Positions 24,461-32,301 of a DNA stretch of 50,437 nt are shown here, piece by piece. Source of the DNA: Chryseobacterium sp. S0630 (GTDB lineage: Bacteria; Bacteroidota; Bacteroidia; Flavobacteriales; Weeksellaceae). Position numbers and translations under genes: made by a program. The notes below the pieces were generated by a model. That model made no database searches. It had not been told where the DNA came from and saw only the letters and a program-made list of their open reading frames with translations. The stretch spans positions 1-50,437 of the forward strand of contig NZ_JAMZGF010000037.1 in NCBI RefSeq assembly GCF_024158915.1, written 5' to 3'. Every line of letters starts with the position of its first letter. Within the stretch, counting starts at the first letter, position 1.

Positions 24461-25474
24461 ATGCAAGAAAACTTTTCATTAAAACCTTATAACACATTTG
24501 GTGTTGAAGCCAAGGCCCGATATTTTACTGAAGTCAATTCTATTGATGAATTGAAAGAAGCTCTCACTTTCTCGAAGTCTCAATCTCTTCAGCTTCTTTT
24601 TTTAGGAGGCGGAAGTAATATTCTTCTTACCAAAGATTTTGACGGTCTTGCCATTCAACTTAATTTAAGAGGAATTTCTGAAGAGCATATCCATGAAAAT
24701 GAAGTATGGGTAACTGCAAAAGCTGGGGAAAACTGGCATGAATTCGTGATGTACTGCCTGCAAAAAAACTATGGAGGACTTGAAAATCTTTCTTTAATTC
24801 CAGGAAATGTAGGAACCTCTCCCATGCAGAATATCGGAGCTTACGGAACAGAGATCAAAGATATTTTTGTGAGCTGTGAAGTACTGGATTTAGAAAATCT
24901 TGAACTGAGAACATTCAATCTTGAACAATGCAGATTCGGATACAGGGATTCTATTTTCAAGCAGGAAGGAAAAGGCAGATATGTTATTCTGGAAGTTACT
25001 TTTAAGCTTACTCAGAAAAATCACCCTATCAAAACAGAATATGGAGCAATCAAATCTGAACTGGAAAATCTTGGCATTGAAAACCCAACCATTCAGGATG
25101 TTTCCAAAGCTGTAATCAATATAAGACAAAGCAAATTACCGGATCCAAAAAAAATCGGAAATGCCGGAAGTTTTTTCAAGAACCCTACAATTCCCTTAAC
25201 TCAGTTTGAAGCATTAAAACAACAGTTTGAAAATATTCAGGGTTACCCGAATGGAGAGATGGTAAAAGTTCCTGCCGGATGGCTGATTGAGCAATGTGGA
25301 TGGAAAGGAAAGCAGATCGGAAATGTGGCTTCACACAAATTGCAATCTCTGGTCATTGTCAATGCTACAGGAAATGCAACCGGAAAAGAAATTTTCGATT
25401 TTTCTACGGAAATCATTAATTCTGTAAAAGAAAAGTTCGGGATAGAGCTTGAACGGGAAGTAAATATTATTTAA
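24461..25474 (+). CDS. murB: UDP-N-acetylenolpyruvoylglucosamine reductase
   Basis: 337 aa, type I MurB. Domain 1-2 (FAD-binding VAO fold) shows NTFGVEAKARYF, LFLGGGSNILLT and the flavin-binding GNVGTSPMQNIGAYGTEI; the substrate domain has YRDSIFK and the catalytic Ser motif KIGNAGSFFKNP. It reduces the enolpyruvyl group made by MurA to UDP-MurNAc with NADPH, in the cytoplasm. Last gene of the aminotransferase operon, followed by a terminator hairpin at 25488-25519. Confidence 0.95.
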   Translation: MQENFSLKPYNTFGVEAKARYFTEVNSIDELKEALTFSKSQSLQLLFLGGGSNILLTKDFDGLAIQLNLRGISEEHIHENEVWVTAKAGENWHEFVMYCLQKNYGGLENLSLIPGNVGTSPMQNIGAYGTEIKDIFVSCEVLDLENLELRTFNLEQCRFGYRDSIFKQEGKGRYVILEVTFKLTQKNHPIKTEYGAIKSELENLGIENPTIQDVSKAVINIRQSKLPDPKKIGNAGSFFKNPTIPLTQFEALKQQFENIQGYPNGEMVKVPAGWLIEQCGWKGKQIGNVASHKLQSLVIVNATGNATGKEIFDFSTEIINSVKEKFGIELEREVNII

Positions 25475-25487
25475 TCTAAAAATAGAT

Positions 25488-25519
25488 AAAGGCTGATTCA
25501 TATGATTTCAGTCTTTTTT
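25488..25519 (+). terminator. Terminator after murB
   Basis: AAAGGCTGA (25488-25496) pairs with TTTCAGTCTTT (from 25506) with a G-T pair, then six T's. Confidence 0.6.
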
Positions 25520-25538
25520 ATTGCTTATTATCTGTAAG

Positions 25539-25975
25539 TGTTGGATTAACGCAAAGACTCAAGGATCCTTTATTTTCTTTGTTGTTATTGTAAGGCGCAA
25601 GGATTTATCTTCGATAAAATGCCTTATGGCTGCATGATAGCTGGAAAATTGTAAGGCTGGATTCTTTCAGAATGACAAACACAATGCTTAGCTTATCTGT
25701 ACACTTTGTCACTTCGCAGAATCTATGCATAGATGAGGTGGAAAACTAAAGGGCTGCATAATAGCTGGAAAATTGTAAGGCTGGATTCTTTCAGAATGAC
25801 AAATACAACGCTTAGCTTATCCGTACACTTTGTCATTCCGATTAGGAATCTATGCATAGATGGGGTGGAAAAGCAAAGGACGAAAATAAAAATCTCATAT
25901 TGAGCAAAATCGAAATATTCTTGCCCTTAAATGGCATACTATTTACAATCTTTGTGACTTTGCGCTTATCCAACA
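25539..25975. repeat. Repeat block: 29-bp inverted arms around a 124-bp tandem duplication
   Basis: The arms 25539-25567 (TGTTGGATTAACGCAAAGAC...) and 25947-25975 are inverted copies of each other (23 of 29 positions identical). Between them, 25628-25751 is repeated as 25752-25880, differing by a few substitutions and one 5-bp difference. Each unit holds GGATTCTTTCAGAATGAC, TTGTCATTCCG-like sequence and the perfect 14-bp palindrome ATCTATGCATAGAT. No reading frame is credible. It fills the 574-bp gap 25475-26048 apart from the murB terminator and a proC upstream region. Confidence 0.8.
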
Positions 25976-26048
25976 AAAATTAATTCAGAACCAATTCATA
26001 TCCAGTCTCCGGAAAATCATTATTTTAGCTTAAAAATTACAATTTGCG

Positions 26049-26852
26049 ATGAAAATAGCCATTCTTGGAGCCGGAAATATGGGGCTTTCTTTCTCAAAAT
26101 CATTTTTGAAATATGAACTGATCAAACCTGAAAATCTGCATCTTATTATCAGAAATCAGGAAAAAATTGCCAAAATAGCTGAGGAATTTCCCAAATCTAA
26201 AATTTCCACTTTTGAAGAAGTAAAAGATATCGATGCTGATCTGATCATTATCGCTGTAAAGCCTCAGGATTTTCATGCAATAGCCCAAAATATTCAATTT
26301 ACGTTCAAAGAAAACCAGATGGTTTTATCCATCATGGCAGGAATCAATATTGAAAAAATCCAGAAATTACTGAATCATCCGCTTGTTGTAAGAGCCATGC
26401 CGAACTCTCCTACCCTTCTGGGAATGGGAATCACAGGATATACTGCAGCCAATGGAATTTCTTTCAGCCAGTTAATCAATATTGAAAGATTATTGAACAG
26501 CACAGGAAGATCGGTTTATCTGGAGAATGAAGAACTTCTGGATGGTGTCACCGCCCTTTCAGGAAGTGGTCCTGCTTATTTCTATTATATCATCGATGCT
26601 ATGATTAAAGCAGGTATTGAAATGGGAATTGAAGAAAATCTTTCCAAACTTTTTGTAAAACAGACTATGCTGGGTGCTTATCATCTGATCAATAATTCAG
26701 AAAAGAATCTTGAAGAACTGATTAAAGATGTTGCATCCAAAGGCGGAACTACTGAAGCTGCTTTACAAACGTTTGAAGAAAACAGTTTTAAAGAAATTCT
26801 GAAACAAGGAATTCTGAACGCCGAAAAACGAGCAAAGGAACTTAATAGTTAA
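26049..26852 (+). CDS. proC: Pyrroline-5-carboxylate reductase
   Basis: 267 aa, usual length. Rossmann NAD(P) motif MKIAILGAGNMG at the N-terminus, then VVRAMPNSPTLLGMGITG, and the ProC signature DGVTALSGSGPAYFYYIIDAM with the dimerisation helices after it. It catalyses the last step of proline synthesis in the cytoplasm. Its last 11 bp overlap the 3' end of the convergent vanZ-like gene. The start is the first ATG after a -7-like TATTTTAG. Confidence 0.95.
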   Translation: MKIAILGAGNMGLSFSKSFLKYELIKPENLHLIIRNQEKIAKIAEEFPKSKISTFEEVKDIDADLIIIAVKPQDFHAIAQNIQFTFKENQMVLSIMAGINIEKIQKLLNHPLVVRAMPNSPTLLGMGITGYTAANGISFSQLINIERLLNSTGRSVYLENEELLDGVTALSGSGPAYFYYIIDAMIKAGIEMGIEENLSKLFVKQTMLGAYHLINNSEKNLEELIKDVASKGGTTEAALQTFEENSFKEILKQGILNAEKRAKELNS

Positions 26853-27255
26853 ATCTTTTTTCAATCAATCCACAAATCTTCCATCCCAGATACACCCCAA
26901 AAGTATTCAGGATGATATCGTCTACCTCAAATATTCCCATCCTGGTAAAATATTGAAGTGCTTCTACAATAACGATGCATGAGATAAAACCAAATAATAA
27001 CGGCTTCAGTTTTCTCAGTTCGGGAATGACCCAACCCAGAAAACCAAAAGGAATAAACATTATGATATTCCCTAAAACAATCCTCACAATATCTATTGTC
27101 TTATTAGGTCCCTGAATAAATTTTATGGTAGAAAAAAAAGGTTCTACCGTAATAAGATTTTCCTCATATTGAAATCTGCCCATTCCTAAGAACATCAGAT
27201 AGAGCAAAAACAGAGTATACGGAACAATAATGATTTTATAAATTTTCTTTAACAT
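26842..27255 (-). CDS. VanZ-family membrane protein
   Basis: 137 aa with four hydrophobic helices. Family traits: a first helix with YTLFLLYLMFLG, an extracytoplasmic loop, then NIIMFIPFGFLGWVIPEL, CIVIVEALQYFTRMGIFEVDDIILNTFGVYLGW, where the polar E-x-x-Q and DDIILN positions are conserved. VanZ proteins are named after a teicoplanin-resistance accessory factor, but most chromosomal members have no demonstrated function. Overlaps proC tail-to-tail by 11 bp. Confidence 0.85.
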   Translation of the reverse strand: MLKKIYKIIIVPYTLFLLYLMFLGMGRFQYEENLITVEPFFSTIKFIQGPNKTIDIVRIVLGNIIMFIPFGFLGWVIPELRKLKPLLFGFISCIVIVEALQYFTRMGIFEVDDIILNTFGVYLGWKICGLIEKRFNY

Positions 27256-27286
27256 CGAACTGCTAATATATTCATTTCAAAAACAT

Positions 27287-27294
27287 TAAATTTG
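27287..27294 (+). promoter_or_regulatory. -7 box (TAAATTTG) of lnt
   Basis: TAAATTTG, a perfect TAnnTTTG, 17 bp before the ATG at 27312. Confidence 0.45.
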
Positions 27295-27311
27295 TGTATT
27301 AAAATAATTTA

Positions 27312-28946
27312 ATGAAATACGTTCTACTTACACTTATTTCAGCAATGCTGCTGTCGGTTTCATGGCCAACTTATGGAGTTCCGTTTTTTATATTTTTCGC
27401 TCTTGTTCCTCTTCTGATGATGGAGCATGGAATTTCAAAATTTTCAGATTATAAAAGGAAAAGCTGGATGGTCTTCGGATTGTCTTACCTGTGTTTTATC
27501 ATCTGGAATGTAGTGACTACAGGATGGCTGTATGGTTCCAAAAACCCTGACGGAAGCCACTCTCTGATGGCTGTTTTATTTCCGGTGCTGGTTAATTCTC
27601 TTTTATACTCTTTGGTATTTCAATGCTACCATTGGTACAAAAATGCTCAGGGAACCTATTGGGGATTAGGATTTTTAATTGCTATCTGGATGAGTTTTGA
27701 AAAATTTCATTTAGGATGGGAACTTACCTGGCCTTGGCTGAACCTTGGGAATGTATTCTCAGACTACCCAAAACTAATCCAATGGTATGACACTCTAGGA
27801 GCAACCGGAGGAAGCTTCTGGATTCTCCTGATTAATGTACTGATTTTTTACACAGTAAGAACGTGGGAAGCCGGAAGAAAGAGGAAGGATTTGATCAAAA
27901 ACTCGGCTATTATTGGAGCTTTAATTGCTTTACCAATGATTATTTCAGTAATCAAATACAATAATTTTGATGAAAAACCAATCGGACAGGTTAATGTTCT
28001 GATGCTGCAGCCGGATCTTGACCCTTATGCTGAAAAATATTCGAAAGACAGCCTGACCATAGAACAGGATTTATTAGCACTTGCTGAAAAAAACTCAACC
28101 GGTAAAATTGATTATTATATTGCCCCTGAAACAGCTCTGCCGGGAAGAGGATCTATTTCCGAAACAGCTTTTGAAAAGAGTTTACTTTTAAACAATATCA
28201 AAGGATTTTTATCCAATCATCCAGGATCTGTTTTTGCAACAGGAATTTCTTCACACCGATTTTTTTATAACCCTGCCGACTTGCCTAAGGAAGCGTACCA
28301 GATTAACAGTGGTGTTTGGGTGAGTAGTTATAACACAGCTATTCAATTGGTTCCTAATCAAAAAGTTCAGGCTTATCACAAAGGAAAATTAGTACCAGGT
28401 GTTGAGATATTTCCTTATATGAATGTTTTAAAACCATTGCTTGGAGATGCCATGCTGAATCTGGGAGGAACAGTAGCTTCTTTGGGAACAGATAAAGAAA
28501 GAGTTGCCTTTTCAAACCCTTACAATAAAGGAAAGCTGGCTCCTATCATTTGCTATGAAAGTATTTATGGTGAATTTGTAACAGACTATGTAAAAAAAGG
28601 AGCTAACTTCTTAGGTATTATGACCAACGACTCCTGGTGGGGCGTTACAGAAGGACACAAACAACTTTTATCTTATGCTAAACTAAGAGCTATTGAAACC
28701 AGAAGAGAAATTGCCCGTGCTGCCAACAGTGGAATTTCTGCCCATATTAATGCTAAAGGTGAAATAACTGCCGATACTTTCTATGGGGATCAAACCGCTT
28801 TATTTGCGAAAGTGAATCTGTATGATAGCATGACCTTTTATACCAGAGCAGGTGACCTTCTTTCAAGGTTTTCCATATTTGCGCTAGGGTTTTTATTATT
28901 TTATTACCTGATTGAATGGTTCAAAAAGAAAACGAAGAAAGCTTAG
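27312..28946 (+). CDS. lnt: Apolipoprotein N-acyltransferase
   Basis: 544 aa. About six N-terminal helices (to about 215) are followed by a periplasmic nitrilase-fold domain and a last C-terminal helix. The catalytic triad is visible: E273 (YIAPETALPG), K357 (YHKGKLVPGVE) and C414 (PIICYESIYGEF). Lnt adds the third acyl chain to the N-terminal Cys of lipoproteins in the inner membrane; the window encodes several likely clients. The N-terminus begins directly with a helix (MKYVLLTLISAMLLSV). Probably monocistronic. Confidence 0.94.
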   Translation: MKYVLLTLISAMLLSVSWPTYGVPFFIFFALVPLLMMEHGISKFSDYKRKSWMVFGLSYLCFIIWNVVTTGWLYGSKNPDGSHSLMAVLFPVLVNSLLYSLVFQCYHWYKNAQGTYWGLGFLIAIWMSFEKFHLGWELTWPWLNLGNVFSDYPKLIQWYDTLGATGGSFWILLINVLIFYTVRTWEAGRKRKDLIKNSAIIGALIALPMIISVIKYNNFDEKPIGQVNVLMLQPDLDPYAEKYSKDSLTIEQDLLALAEKNSTGKIDYYIAPETALPGRGSISETAFEKSLLLNNIKGFLSNHPGSVFATGISSHRFFYNPADLPKEAYQINSGVWVSSYNTAIQLVPNQKVQAYHKGKLVPGVEIFPYMNVLKPLLGDAMLNLGGTVASLGTDKERVAFSNPYNKGKLAPIICYESIYGEFVTDYVKKGANFLGIMTNDSWWGVTEGHKQLLSYAKLRAIETRREIARAANSGISAHINAKGEITADTFYGDQTALFAKVNLYDSMTFYTRAGDLLSRFSIFALGFLLFYYLIEWFKKKTKKA

Positions 28947-28990
28947 TTTTTAAACACGAATTGCACAAATTGATGCACAAATAACACAAG

Positions 28991-29055
28991 ATCTGCGTGA
29001 TCTGCAAGATTTGCGAGCCTTATATTTTCTCGCTGATTTTGCAGATTACGCTGAT
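28991..29055. repeat. Imperfect palindrome (ATCTGCGTGATCTGC element)
   Basis: The outer arms 28991-29009 and 29037-29055 are complementary with a few mismatches, and an inner GCGAG/CTCGC pair (29013-29017, 29029-29033) extends the stem. It lies between lnt and a convergent gene's terminator; it has no T run and looks like a REP-type element. Nothing else of note in 28947-29110. Confidence 0.5.
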
Positions 29056-29110
29056 TTTTATTTTATGAAGTTTTACTTTGCTTTAAATAGGTAAAATATT
29101 AAGACTTAAA

Positions 29111-29145
29111 AAAGAGAAAAGCCAGCTGGACGTCTGGCTTTTCTC
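29111..29145 (-). terminator. Terminator of the VCBS/FG-GAP gene
   Basis: A perfect 12-bp stem, GAGAAAAGCCAG (29114-29125) with 29134-29145; the minus strand then runs into TTTTTT. The same stem may also end the lnt transcript. Confidence 0.88.
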
Positions 29146-29171
29146 ATTGATAGAAGATAGAATTGATTCAA

Positions 29172-30881
29172 TTACTTAATCGTAAGCTTCTTTGTGGTTA
29201 TTTCGTTTTTTATCTTCAGTTTTAATAAATAGACTCCTTTAGGTAAATGAGAAACATCAATTGACTGGTCTCCATTTACACTGATATTCAGTTTTCTTCC
29301 ATCCATCGAATACATTTCGGCTTCCGAAACTTTTTCTCCTTTGATATATACTTTATCTGATGTCGGATTCGGGTAGATAACCAATTGTTTTTCAGATTTG
29401 ATTTCAGCTGTTCCCAACACACTCTGTGCAGAAGCATCAGAATATACTTTTGAAGCATCAATAGATTTCACACTCCAGTATACATTTTGAATGGACGGAT
29501 CAAGCTCAAGAAACCATGATGGTGTTGTTACTACATATTTTGCAATATCATGAGCTCCCTGTGTAGATCCTACGGTGATTTCATAACGTAATGCATTCAC
29601 CGGAGTTTTATCATCCGATGCCCCACTCCATGTGAAATTAAAACGATTTCCGTTTTTAGTCAGATTCAATTGAGTAGGTGCTGCAGGTTTTGCATTGGCT
29701 GCTGTGGAATTATTTTTAAATACTTTAGTCAGTGAAGGCAGATCAGAAGTAGCCCAATCGAATCCACCCAATAAGATATCCAGATGATGATCATTATTAA
29801 AATCAAAAAGCTGTACCAGTCCCGGACCTCCAAGCGCAGTAATACCAGTGACAGTTCCTTCATTGAATTTATGATTGGAAACATCATAGATATAGGTTTT
29901 CACAACAGCGTTATAATCTTCATTTCCTGAAATAATAAAGTCGTAATAGCCGTCGTTATTTAAATCTCCAACACTCAATGCTACATCTGAAATATCGTTT
30001 ACGGCAATCGCCTGAGGAGTCAATGTCCCGGTACCATCATTCATGAGAACAGCAAAATAGGGATCATCATTCCCATCTCTTCCAATCACCACAATATCCT
30101 GAAAACCATCTGCATTAAAGTCTGCATAATCTATTTTGCCCACTGCTACAGGCGCAAGATCTTGTGTAGGAGTGAGAACTCCAGCCTGGTTCATGTACAC
30201 TTTGGATACTGCATCTCCATTGATATCTGATCCGATAATCACAAGATCCAACAGGTTATCATTATTAAGGTCTACCACTTTAAAACTTCCGCTCTGAGTT
30301 CCATCTACCCAATTTCCTGTAAGATCAAAACCGGTACCCGTATTTTTGTAATAATCCAAACTATTTCCAAAACCTCCTCCGTGAGCATACTGAGTTCCAT
30401 TAATTGCATAATCAGATTTCCCATCATGGTTAAAATCAAAAACTTCCAGAGATCCATAAATTTTTCCCGGCAATTCTGCTTCTTTTACAAATCCTGCACC
30501 TGTATTTTTGAATCGGTATTGTTTATAATTAACAACATCCATATAGCTGAGTCCTGTGGAAATAATATCCATCAGGCCATCATTATTATAATCAATGAAT
30601 TTAATATCTCCAAGATGGGTCACATCTGCTCCCAACCCAACAAACGGCAATAAAGTTGTCCCATTATTCTGATATACTTCATTATAAGTACTGTCTACAT
30701 TTCCGTCACCATCGGAATCAATCGCTCCATTGAGCACAATATCAAGCGTACCATTGTTATCTATATCTGCGATATCAGCTGCAGAATAATAAAAATTATT
30801 CATGCTGGTCTGCACCTCAGTAAAGTTCTGAGCCATCAGACTGACAGGTACCATAGACAATAAAATATAAATCCTCCTCAT
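29172..30881 (-). CDS. Secreted FG-GAP/VCBS-repeat protein with T9SS sorting tail
   Basis: 569 aa. Signal peptide MRRIYILLSMVPVSLMAQ. Residues of about 25-390 form a beta-propeller of FG-GAP/VCBS units, each with a Ca2+-binding D-x-D/N-x-D/N-G loop (DIDNNGTLDIVL, DSDGDGNVD, DYNNDGLMDI, DFNHDGKSDY, DLNNDNLLDL, DFNADGFQDI, DLNNDGYYDF, DFNNDHHLDI). A Fn3-like domain follows (about 400-490), then a T9SS type A tail starting LVIYPNPTSDKVYI. A surface or released binding protein; ligand unknown. The strict alternation of Asp/Asn loops means folding probably depends on Ca2+. Confidence 0.9.
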   Translation of the reverse strand: MRRIYILLSMVPVSLMAQNFTEVQTSMNNFYYSAADIADIDNNGTLDIVLNGAIDSDGDGNVDSTYNEVYQNNGTTLLPFVGLGADVTHLGDIKFIDYNNDGLMDIISTGLSYMDVVNYKQYRFKNTGAGFVKEAELPGKIYGSLEVFDFNHDGKSDYAINGTQYAHGGGFGNSLDYYKNTGTGFDLTGNWVDGTQSGSFKVVDLNNDNLLDLVIIGSDINGDAVSKVYMNQAGVLTPTQDLAPVAVGKIDYADFNADGFQDIVVIGRDGNDDPYFAVLMNDGTGTLTPQAIAVNDISDVALSVGDLNNDGYYDFIISGNEDYNAVVKTYIYDVSNHKFNEGTVTGITALGGPGLVQLFDFNNDHHLDILLGGFDWATSDLPSLTKVFKNNSTAANAKPAAPTQLNLTKNGNRFNFTWSGASDDKTPVNALRYEITVGSTQGAHDIAKYVVTTPSWFLELDPSIQNVYWSVKSIDASKVYSDASAQSVLGTAEIKSEKQLVIYPNPTSDKVYIKGEKVSEAEMYSMDGRKLNISVNGDQSIDVSHLPKGVYLLKLKIKNEITTKKLTIK

Positions 30882-30909
30882 AGTTGTTTTTATTTAGATT
30901 AATTAAAAA

Positions 30910-30917
30910 CAAAGATA
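30910..30917 (-). promoter_or_regulatory. -7 box (TATCTTTG) of the FG-GAP gene
   Basis: The minus strand of 30917-30910 reads TATCTTTG, 28 bp before the ATG at 30881; no -33 TTG is visible. The remainder of 30882-31124 shows only AT-rich sequence and the rpmB promoter. Confidence 0.5.
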
Positions 30918-31056
30918 GAATATTAAATTCTGCGGGTAAAAAAAAGCGTGTATGAAATATATCAGCACCCTTTATCTGCTGTATCCCAAGGATTCTACTA
31001 TTTTAAAAATTCAATATTATTAATCAGCCACTTATTTATAAATATTTTCCAAAAGA

Positions 31057-31088
31057 TTTGTCTATCTAAAAAATTCTTCGTTATTTTG
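31057..31088 (+). promoter_or_regulatory. Promoter of the rpmB-rpmG operon
   Basis: TTTG (31057-31060), 21 bp, TATTTTG (31082-31088), one base short of the full TAnnTTTG. The leader to the rpmB ATG is about 30 nt. Confidence 0.5.
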
Positions 31089-31124
31089 CACTCTCAAATA
31101 TTATACAAATAAGAACATCGAGAT

Positions 31125-31367
31125 ATGTCAAGAATTTGCCAAATAACAGGAAAGCGTGCAATGGTTGGTAACAACGTTTCTCACGCTAATAACAAAACGA
31201 AGCGTCGTTTTGAAATTAACTTATTAGAGAAGAAGTTTTACCTTCCGGAGCAAGATAAGCACGTTACACTGAAAGTATCAGCTCATGGATTGAGAGTGAT
31301 TAACAAGATTGGAATCGAGGAAGCTATTGAAAGAGCTACTAGAAACGGATTGATTAAAAAGAATTAA
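31125..31367 (+). CDS. rpmB: 50S ribosomal protein L28
   Basis: 80 aa. MSRICQITGKRAMVGNNVSHANNKTKRRFEINL is the classical L28 start (quoted here in parts: SRICQITGKRAMVGN, then SHANNKTKRRF). Only one Cys (C5) is present and no zinc CxxC pair, so this is the zinc-free type. First gene of a three-gene ribosomal operon. Confidence 0.97.
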   Translation: MSRICQITGKRAMVGNNVSHANNKTKRRFEINLLEKKFYLPEQDKHVTLKVSAHGLRVINKIGIEEAIERATRNGLIKKN

Positions 31368-31373
31368 TAAATC

Positions 31374-31556
31374 ATGGCAAAAAAAGGAAATAGAGTTCAA
31401 GTAATCCTTGAATGTACAGAGCACAAAGAAAGTGGTATGCCAGGAATGTCTAGATACATTTCTACAAAAAATAAAAAGAACACTACAGAAAGATTGGAAT
31501 TGAAAAAATACAATCCTGTTCTTAAGAGATCTACCCTTCACAAAGAAATTAAGTAA
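31374..31556 (+). CDS. rpmG: 50S ribosomal protein L33
   Basis: 60 aa, 6 bp after rpmB. MAKKGNRVQVILECTEHK, then SRYISTKNKKNTTERLELKKYNP, with the second part typical of L33. The zinc-binding Cys pairs are missing (only C14 remains), so this is the C-minus form that needs no zinc. Confidence 0.97.
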   Translation: MAKKGNRVQVILECTEHKESGMPGMSRYISTKNKKNTTERLELKKYNPVLKRSTLHKEIK

Positions 31557-31576
31557 TTTATAAATAATAACTTACC

Positions 31577-31729
31577 ATGGCAAAGAAAGTAGTAGCAACC
31601 CTACAAAGCGGTCAATCTAAGAAGATGACTAAAGTGGTGAAAATGGTTAAGTCTTCTAAATCAGGAGCTTACGTTTTCGAAGAAAAAGTAATGAATGCTG
31701 ATGAAGTAGATGGTTATTTAAAAAAATAA
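31577..31729 (+). CDS. DUF4295 small basic protein
   Basis: 50 aa, 20 bp after rpmG. MAKKVVATLQSGQSKKMTKV opens a Lys-rich chain ending in DEVDGYLKK. It occurs directly after rpmG in many Bacteroidetes and is presumed ribosome-associated because of position, size and charge; there is no direct evidence. A terminator follows at once. Confidence 0.9.
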   Translation: MAKKVVATLQSGQSKKMTKVVKMVKSSKSGAYVFEEKVMNADEVDGYLKK

Positions 31730-31750
31730 TCAGTACTTTGTTTACAATAT

Positions 31751-31782
31751 AAAAAACTACTCATTTTTTGGGTAGTTTTTTT
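31751..31782 (+). terminator. Terminator of the rpmB-rpmG-DUF4295 operon
   Basis: AAAAAACTAC (31751-31760) pairs with GTAGTTTTTT (31772-31781) around an 11-nt loop and continues into T's. Confidence 0.85.
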
Positions 31783-31784
31783 GT

Positions 31785-31792
31785 TATCTTTG
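31785..31792 (+). promoter_or_regulatory. -7 box (TATCTTTG) of the ridA-ftsY unit
   Basis: TATCTTTG sits three bases after the preceding terminator, 26 bp before the ATG at 31819. The preceding terminator separates this unit from the ribosomal operon. Confidence 0.55.
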
Positions 31793-31818
31793 CTCACCAG
31801 ATTATTAATCAGTAAAGT

Positions 31819-32286
31819 ATGAAAAAGATACTTGTTCTGGCCTGCACAGCAACTTTTCTATTTTCATTCAGTCAGAAAACGATGAATTCTGCAGAATATA
31901 AAAGTTCGCCAAAAGTTTTCAACATTAAAGGATTATCACAATCAGTAAGTATTGACTGTGGAAATTCTAAAATGATTTTGTTATCCGGACAGGTTCCTCT
32001 GGACTCTGAAGGTAATCTTGTGGGAAATACGATTGAAGAGCAAACGCAGCAGGTTTTCAAGAATATTGATAATATCCTGAAAGAATATGGAGGTACAGGA
32101 AAAGATATTATCAAACTGGTAATTTATACCACAGACATCAAAAAAACACCTGATTTCAGAAAAGTAAGGGATTTGTATGTCAATCTTCAAAATCCTCCCG
32201 TAAGCAGCCTCGTAGAAGTGAGCAGGCTTTTCAGAGATGATGTACTTATAGAAGTAGAAGCCACAGCAGTGATTAAAAATAAATAA
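31819..32286 (+). CDS. RidA-family protein with signal peptide
   Basis: 155 aa. The first about 20 residues (MKKILVLACTATFLFSFSQ) form a signal peptide; the remainder is a complete RidA/YjgF chorismate-mutase-like domain (ILLSGQVPLDSEGNLVG, EEQTQQVFKNIDNILKEYGG, LVIYTTDI, FRKVRDLYV, LIEVEATAVIKN). Cytosolic RidA hydrolyses reactive enamines/imines left by PLP enzymes. The exported location here differs, and the canonical substrate-binding Arg appears shifted, so the activity is uncertain. Ends 15 bp before ftsY and probably shares its transcript. Confidence 0.87.
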   Translation: MKKILVLACTATFLFSFSQKTMNSAEYKSSPKVFNIKGLSQSVSIDCGNSKMILLSGQVPLDSEGNLVGNTIEEQTQQVFKNIDNILKEYGGTGKDIIKLVIYTTDIKKTPDFRKVRDLYVNLQNPPVSSLVEVSRLFRDDVLIEVEATAVIKNK

Positions 32287-32301
32287 GAATAAACTAAAAC
32301 T

